Of a stretch of DNA of 22,328 nt, positions 18,266 through 22,328 are shown one piece after another. Positions within the stretch are counted from its first letter, which is position 1, and the number at the start of each line of letters is the position of its first letter. A program made the position numbers and the translations under genes. The notes under the pieces are model-generated. The model was not told where the DNA came from and did no database searches. It saw only the letters and a program-made list of their open reading frames with translations. The DNA comes from Apostichopus californicus (taxonomy: Eukaryota; Echinodermata; Holothuroidea; Aspidochirotida; Stichopodidae), in assembly GCA_020650975.1 (NCBI GenBank), contig JAIPMN010001957.1, positions 750-23,077 of the forward strand. Direction: 5' to 3'.

Positions 18266-18927
18266 ATTTAAAGCAGCATTTTGCGTTTTGTCGCCGTTTT
18301 CCACTTTTTGACAAGTCCAACGAGTTATTTTACATATATCAATCACAAAACAGCAAACCAATATATTAGCCAAGTTTTTCCCTGCCAAAAGCGTTAATTG
18401 GCGAGTAATTAAGGACATTTGCAGATAATGAGAAAAGTGTCCACCGACAAATTACACATTTAATAATAATCGCATACAGTTCCCCCAACCCACTAGTTTG
18501 AGTTCAACCAATCAGAGATGCAGGTTAAATTATGAGCCGTTGCTAAATATAGATTCAAAACGTCGAGTTGGTAACTTGGTACAACCATAGATTTACCTCC
18601 ATGGTACAACCAGCGAGTTGGACTCTAACAGCTCCCTGGTACAACTGCCATAGACAATCTACACAATCAAGCATGGTGTTGTATTACGTATTTGCCAATG
18701 ACGTTCGTAGCTTTTAACTATTCATATTATTGGCGAGTTTTATTTGGATCCCAACGGAAAATATCTTCGAGAAAAACAAAGTTGAAATGTGTAAATTTTT
18801 CGAATTTTATGCCACCATTTGAAGTAAGATTTGCAAAGATAAGCTAGTTATGTATGTCGTTATGGTATCGTGGAATCAGTGAGGTTCAGAAAAACCATAG
18901 AAAAGGACGCAAAATGCTGCTTTAAAT
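18266..18927. mobile_element. MITE-like element, 662 bp, 21-bp terminal inverted repeats
   Basis: ATTTAAAGCAGCATTTTGCG plus T at 18266-18286 is a perfect inverted match of 18907-18927. TA flanks both ends (18264-18265, 18928-18929), as for Tc1/mariner-type insertion. No transposase frame lies inside, so it would be non-autonomous. The motif TGGTACAAC is repeated internally near 18580, 18604 and 18638. Confidence 0.85.
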
Positions 18928-18929
18928 TA

Positions 18930-20488
18930 TGAAAGTATGCGTAGGTCAAGGTCATGTCAATATAAAGAAAGCTTTAAATATGCAATGAGTCTAACGCACA
19001 CGACTACACAGCCAACGGTTGCAACCACGAAGCGTTATTATATAGGCTAACCATATATTTCTTGGTAAAGAGAGTATTAAAATGTACGATGCAAGGATAT
19101 ACGGGAAATACCAGTGCTATGTATAGTGGCCTGCTTCCTGCGTGGTCTTCCTGTTTTGTTGTCATTCTCCGTGTTCTGTTAAACTATATAAGGACAGAAC
19201 AGAATGAACAACGTACACATTCATATACGCCTGTGTACACTAATATCGTGATTTTCTCTGGTTCAGCAATGAAGGAACAGCTTTTGCCTTAGAAAGAAGT
19301 TGAAGAAGTTCACCAGAGAAAAAGGACAGGATAAACTCTGCTGCACCACAAGAGTACATATTGCATCGGTGTGGTAAGTGTTTCATTGTTTCAAATGTAT
19401 ATAGTAGGTGAACAGTGGTAAGGATTCCTAAACAGATCAAGATAGATGTTTAATACTTAATTTAAAATAACCGACAGAGAACAAAGTAAATGTTATAAAT
19501 AAACCTGTGCATGTGCCAATGTGAACAAAATGCCTGCATATGTGAACAATAAGCCCAAGTGTACTTTGACAACCGCATAGGCATAATTTTGTTATCTGAG
19601 GGAGGGTTAACGGAGAGGGTCAATGAGTTGGGTACGGGTGGGCGTTGGGAGCTAGTGGAGCTAGTAGCATATTTTACAATAGCATATGCTAGGCAGGTAT
19701 ACTTGGAACATGGATGCTATTTCCGTTTTAGCAGCTTTATCCTAAGATCTCTATTCCTTCCTGTGTTTCACAAATATGGACAAAGGTGCCTACGATTGGT
19801 CTTCCCAGCAATTTAAAATTCCTGAACATTAATATTTCCCGCTTCCTTTTTGGTGACTGGGAAAGAGGCAACTGTGGGACAAAAGTGTTAAAGGGGCTCA
19901 AGAATCCAGGTGGATAGTACCATCGGTAACTGAAATTGTGTAAACAACATATATTCGCACATGACCTTCTGCTAGTCTATTTTTGCGACATATAGGTTTT
20001 AAGAAACTTAACATACACGCTCAAACTCATTTAATTCGGAAAAAAAGTTATGAATTATGGTGGTGTCCGAATTATCACCACTGTGTAACCGAAACGACAA
20101 ACTCCTTATATCATCAAGGTAACTTTCTCTTGATGTAGGATAACGCATTGAACTGAGTTCAAGGCGGAACTGTTTTTACCCTTTCACTAAATCTAAAACA
20201 CTTTCGTAATCTCTCTTAACAGTGATCGAAACCATATCACATCCTGTTTTAGTTTGTACCTTTCTGTGATTAACAAATAGTTTATTACACTGCAGTACAC
20301 AGAACAGAACAGGGCAGAGCAGAAATTTAGTAAACTGAAAAGTTAACAAGAAACGCTTCTCGGTAATATTTTAGAAGTGTGAATGGACATCTCTAAGACT
20401 AAGTTATGAGATTAATAAATGATAATCATAAGCTGTTCTTACTTTCTAATATGGCATAGCCTTAACAGTTACTACTTTACGAGTTACA
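18930..20488. other. Intergenic stretch upstream of the DED gene
   Basis: AT-rich, with several short open frames (such as 19062-19292 and 19559-19816) that show no domain. The promoter of the DED gene should lie in its right part, but I see no clear TATA box or other core element. Confidence 0.4.
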
Positions 20489-20546
20489 ATGGATAGCGAG
20501 ACCAGTACTACAAACCCTACAAGCAATGAGATGGAGCAAAGAATGG
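20489..20546 (+). CDS. DED-like gene exon 1
   Basis: The ATG sits in TTACAATGG (A at -3, G at +4). Nineteen codons rich in Ser, Thr, Asn and Glu are followed by one base and the donor ATGG|GTGAGT, phase 1. There is no signal peptide, which fits a cytoplasmic protein. An earlier non-coding exon is possible. Confidence 0.68.
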
Positions 20547-21883
20547 GTGAGTATTGTTTGAATTTTTAATAGAAAATATGGGCGTGTTCAATCTTAATAT
20601 TTTCGTTTAGCCCTGCATACCACAGTTATCAATTTTCAAACGACAAAATATTATTCATGATAACTTTGAAATATATAGCATGCGATACGGAAAGTGTGAA
20701 TGTTATAATACAACACAAAAACCAAACGTCGAAATACCGTCGAAGTTCGCTGCCAGATTGAAAATTCTTTCAGTGGCTAAACTGTACAGTATTTGTGTTC
20801 AAGTATATTCATGCATGAGGGTCGTTACTGTTTAAAAAAAAGAGTAATTCTCATACTTCTACTTGTGAAATGTTGTTGTTTTGGTTGATGATATGATATG
20901 AAAATGAAAATATGAGGGCATGCCAAGCTCATTTACTGGATGAGAAAGTAAATTACTGGGTTAGTGGAGAAAATAATTTATCGGGTAGGAATTTGGTAGG
21001 AATTTGAATTTACTGGGTGTGCAATGTTAAAGCCCAATTTACTAAGTGGGCAAACTAATATGCTGTGTGGATAAATAGGCATCCAATTGTTGTTTGATAT
21101 TACGTTATAGTTGAATAATAAATACAAAGATTGTGTATTCAATATGTCTCCCTGGCTGTCCAGGGTTTCCAAACATTGCTCCCTTTAAAACATTCATTTT
21201 ACACATACTATACTTCCACTTCATCCATTCAACCGGGCTTAGAGCCATCATTTCCGATATCATGAGTAGGCCTAATGCACGTAGAAGTGTTAATTGAGAA
21301 CACGAACGTTTTGTTTCCCATCGAAATTATTACGTTGCTTTATAAACTGTGTGACAGACTTACTGGTCCAGCCACTTTGATTGATGAACCTATGGTGTCC
21401 GAGTTACCATGTCCTCTCAAAAATGTTAAACATAACCAGAACTTGTACGTTAGATTTCAACCTCTCTTTTATATATGGGGATTTATATTTGCCCACAGTC
21501 ATCCTTTTGTACGTAATATTGAGCTATTGATATAGGGAGAGTGATACAAATGATGCACTTGTTTCATAATTTGGTAGGTTTTGGCAGCTTCAAAGTCGCC
21601 TTAGCTGGTCTGTTAAAGCTTGAAATAATACTACATCTAGCAACGTACTTTGAATATCCACCGGCGAAAATAAGTGAACTCAGAGAAACACCTGGAGAGA
21701 AAGGTCTTTTAATGGCAACTTTGATGGAAGAAAGGGGCCAAATAAATCCAAACGACATCTCACCTCTTCTCCTCGCCCTGGATAAATTGGAGCTTTTTGG
21801 AATAATGTCCTCAACCAGAGATCTTTTTGAGTTACATACGGGCAAGAAAAATCCAGAGCTATTGTCGAAGCCGCAATCTAGAG
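20489..21883 (+). CDS. 5' part of a gene for a death-effector-domain (DED)-like protein
   Basis: Two exons, 20489-20546 and 21578-21883, join in phase 1 into 121 codons plus one base. An N-terminal polar leader of 19 residues (MDSETSTTNP...) is followed by about 85 residues of amphipathic helices ending in the segment LMEERGQINPND and PLLLALDKLELFGI. The pattern 'L-x-E-x-x-G-x-I-x-x-x-x-x-x-x-L-x-x-x-L-x-x-L-x-L' matches helices 4-5 of DEDs in FADD, caspase-8 and c-FLIP relatives. The usual R-x-D-L is K-L-E-L here. Role inferred: cytoplasmic adaptor or N-terminal regulator in apoptosis or immune signalling through DED contacts. Exon 2 leaves in phase 1, so more coding sequence lies to the right. 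A death domain is the main alternative. Confidence 0.72.
20930..21082. repeat. Degenerate TTTACTGGGT repeat in DED intron 1
   Basis: Variants of AATTTACTGGGT recur at about 20-35 base spacing (near 20930, 20952, 20976, 21007, 21039 and 21060). The remainder of intron 1 (20547-21577) shows no exon that the phases would require. Confidence 0.5.
21578..21883 (+). CDS. DED-like gene exon 2: death-effector-type helical domain
   Basis: The acceptor is TTTGGTAG|GTTT and the donor is AGAG|GTATGT; phase 1 in, phase 1 out, 101 codons. Helices can be read at FKVALAGLL, LEIILHLATYF, PPAKISELRE, EKGLLMATLMEERG, DISPLLLALDKLEL and a C-terminal one near STRDLFEL. A nearby AG nine bases further in gives a stop, which supports the chosen acceptor. 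A frame on the opposite strand here is a shadow. Confidence 0.75.
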
Positions 21884-22328
21884 GTATGTTTAACAATCTG
21901 ATTCATGCAGTACCATCAAATGTGTGTTCAAATAATAAAGATATGGTATGGGTAGTTTCATGCAATGGTTCATGTCTCCCATTTTGACTGTAATGTTTTT
22001 TTAAAGAGGTAGTTGTGATCGTGTGGTTAAGGCAACGGACTTGCAATCTACACATGACATTATGTAACACACTTTATCTCAATTGTATATGGGCGATTCC
22101 ATGGTAACTCGCATTACACTTTTTGCTGTTTTTTTATAATCCAAGTGCTGTGGCTTGAATATGGGTTAGTGTAACTCCTCAATTTTCTGTGGTGTTATAC
22201 CCAACATTCATAGCAACAGTATGAAATTATCAAGAATTATAATTCTGTTCGCCTTAATGTATGGTGCGCTTCCAAATATCGGTAACTCGCATTACGGAAA
22301 AAGGACACCTGAAAAATTGACACCGGTA
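21884..22328. other. DED intron 2 or beyond, with repeat fragments
   Basis: A tRNA-like fragment, TGATCGTGTGGTTAAGGCAA (22016-22035), resembles the head of class II tRNA SINEs. GGTAACTCGCATTAC occurs at 22103-22117 and 22281-22295. A frame from 22221 starts with a hydrophobic segment (MKLSRIIILFALMYG) and runs to the window end. No continuation of the DED gene was identified. Confidence 0.4.

Noticed and set aside
21275-21535. Extra DED-gene exon
   Set aside because: The frame has no DED or other motif, and exon 1 and the 21578 exon already match in phase.
21564-21896. Minus-strand open frame of 110 codons
   Set aside because: Antisense shadow of the DED exon; no splice phase or domain pattern of its own.

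Overview
The window is eukaryotic nuclear DNA from an animal. It is AT-rich, with GT-AG introns, short coding exons separated by introns of about 0.15-1 kb, tRNA-derived SINEs, a decayed LINE end and a TA-flanked MITE. An extracellular fibronectin type III (FN3) array next to a death-effector-domain (DED) gene fits a metazoan. The style, and the 'TGTAAAGCGCTTT' type retroelement tail, suggest a marine invertebrate, possibly an echinoderm, but nothing here fixes the species.

Positions 391-16116, minus strand, hold most of one large secreted or membrane-anchored protein gene. I assembled 20 coding exons. They splice in phase across all 19 junctions and give 1297 codons with no stop. Exon 1 is a signal peptide. 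Exon 2 is the second half of an FN3 domain. Exons 3-19 encode 13 complete FN3 domains, some in one exon (phase 1 to 1) and some split by an internal intron. Exon 20 is the first half of a further domain. The 3' end (more FN3, and any membrane or catalytic part) lies beyond position 1. Tandem FN3 with phase 1 boundaries is seen in tenascins and R3-type receptor tyrosine phosphatases; the window cannot decide between these and others.

The introns carry most of the repeats: an ATGACAT-rich array (611-880), two decayed partial copies of exon 17 with a heptamer array (2258-2566), two related SINEs (4373-4574, 11423-11669), a LINE 3' end (about 5040-5400), a 16-base G run (9360-9375), a retroelement tail (12230-12400), a second SINE-like fragment (about 14225-14400) and a candidate stop-bearing exon (15623-15685).

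Positions 16117-20488 are a 4.4-kb divergent intergenic region. It has a possible short plus-strand first exon (16445-16502), a nested hairpin block (16723-16851), a more GC-rich stretch of unknown nature (to about 17460) and a 662-bp MITE (18266-18927). I see no convincing complete gene there.

Positions 20489 to the right end, plus strand, hold the 5' part of a second gene: a 19-codon first exon spliced in phase to a 306-nt exon with a DED-like fold, probably an apoptosis or immune-signalling adaptor or the N-terminus of a caspase-like protein. Its remainder is outside the window. The two genes are head-to-head neighbours; I see no evidence that they work in the same pathway.
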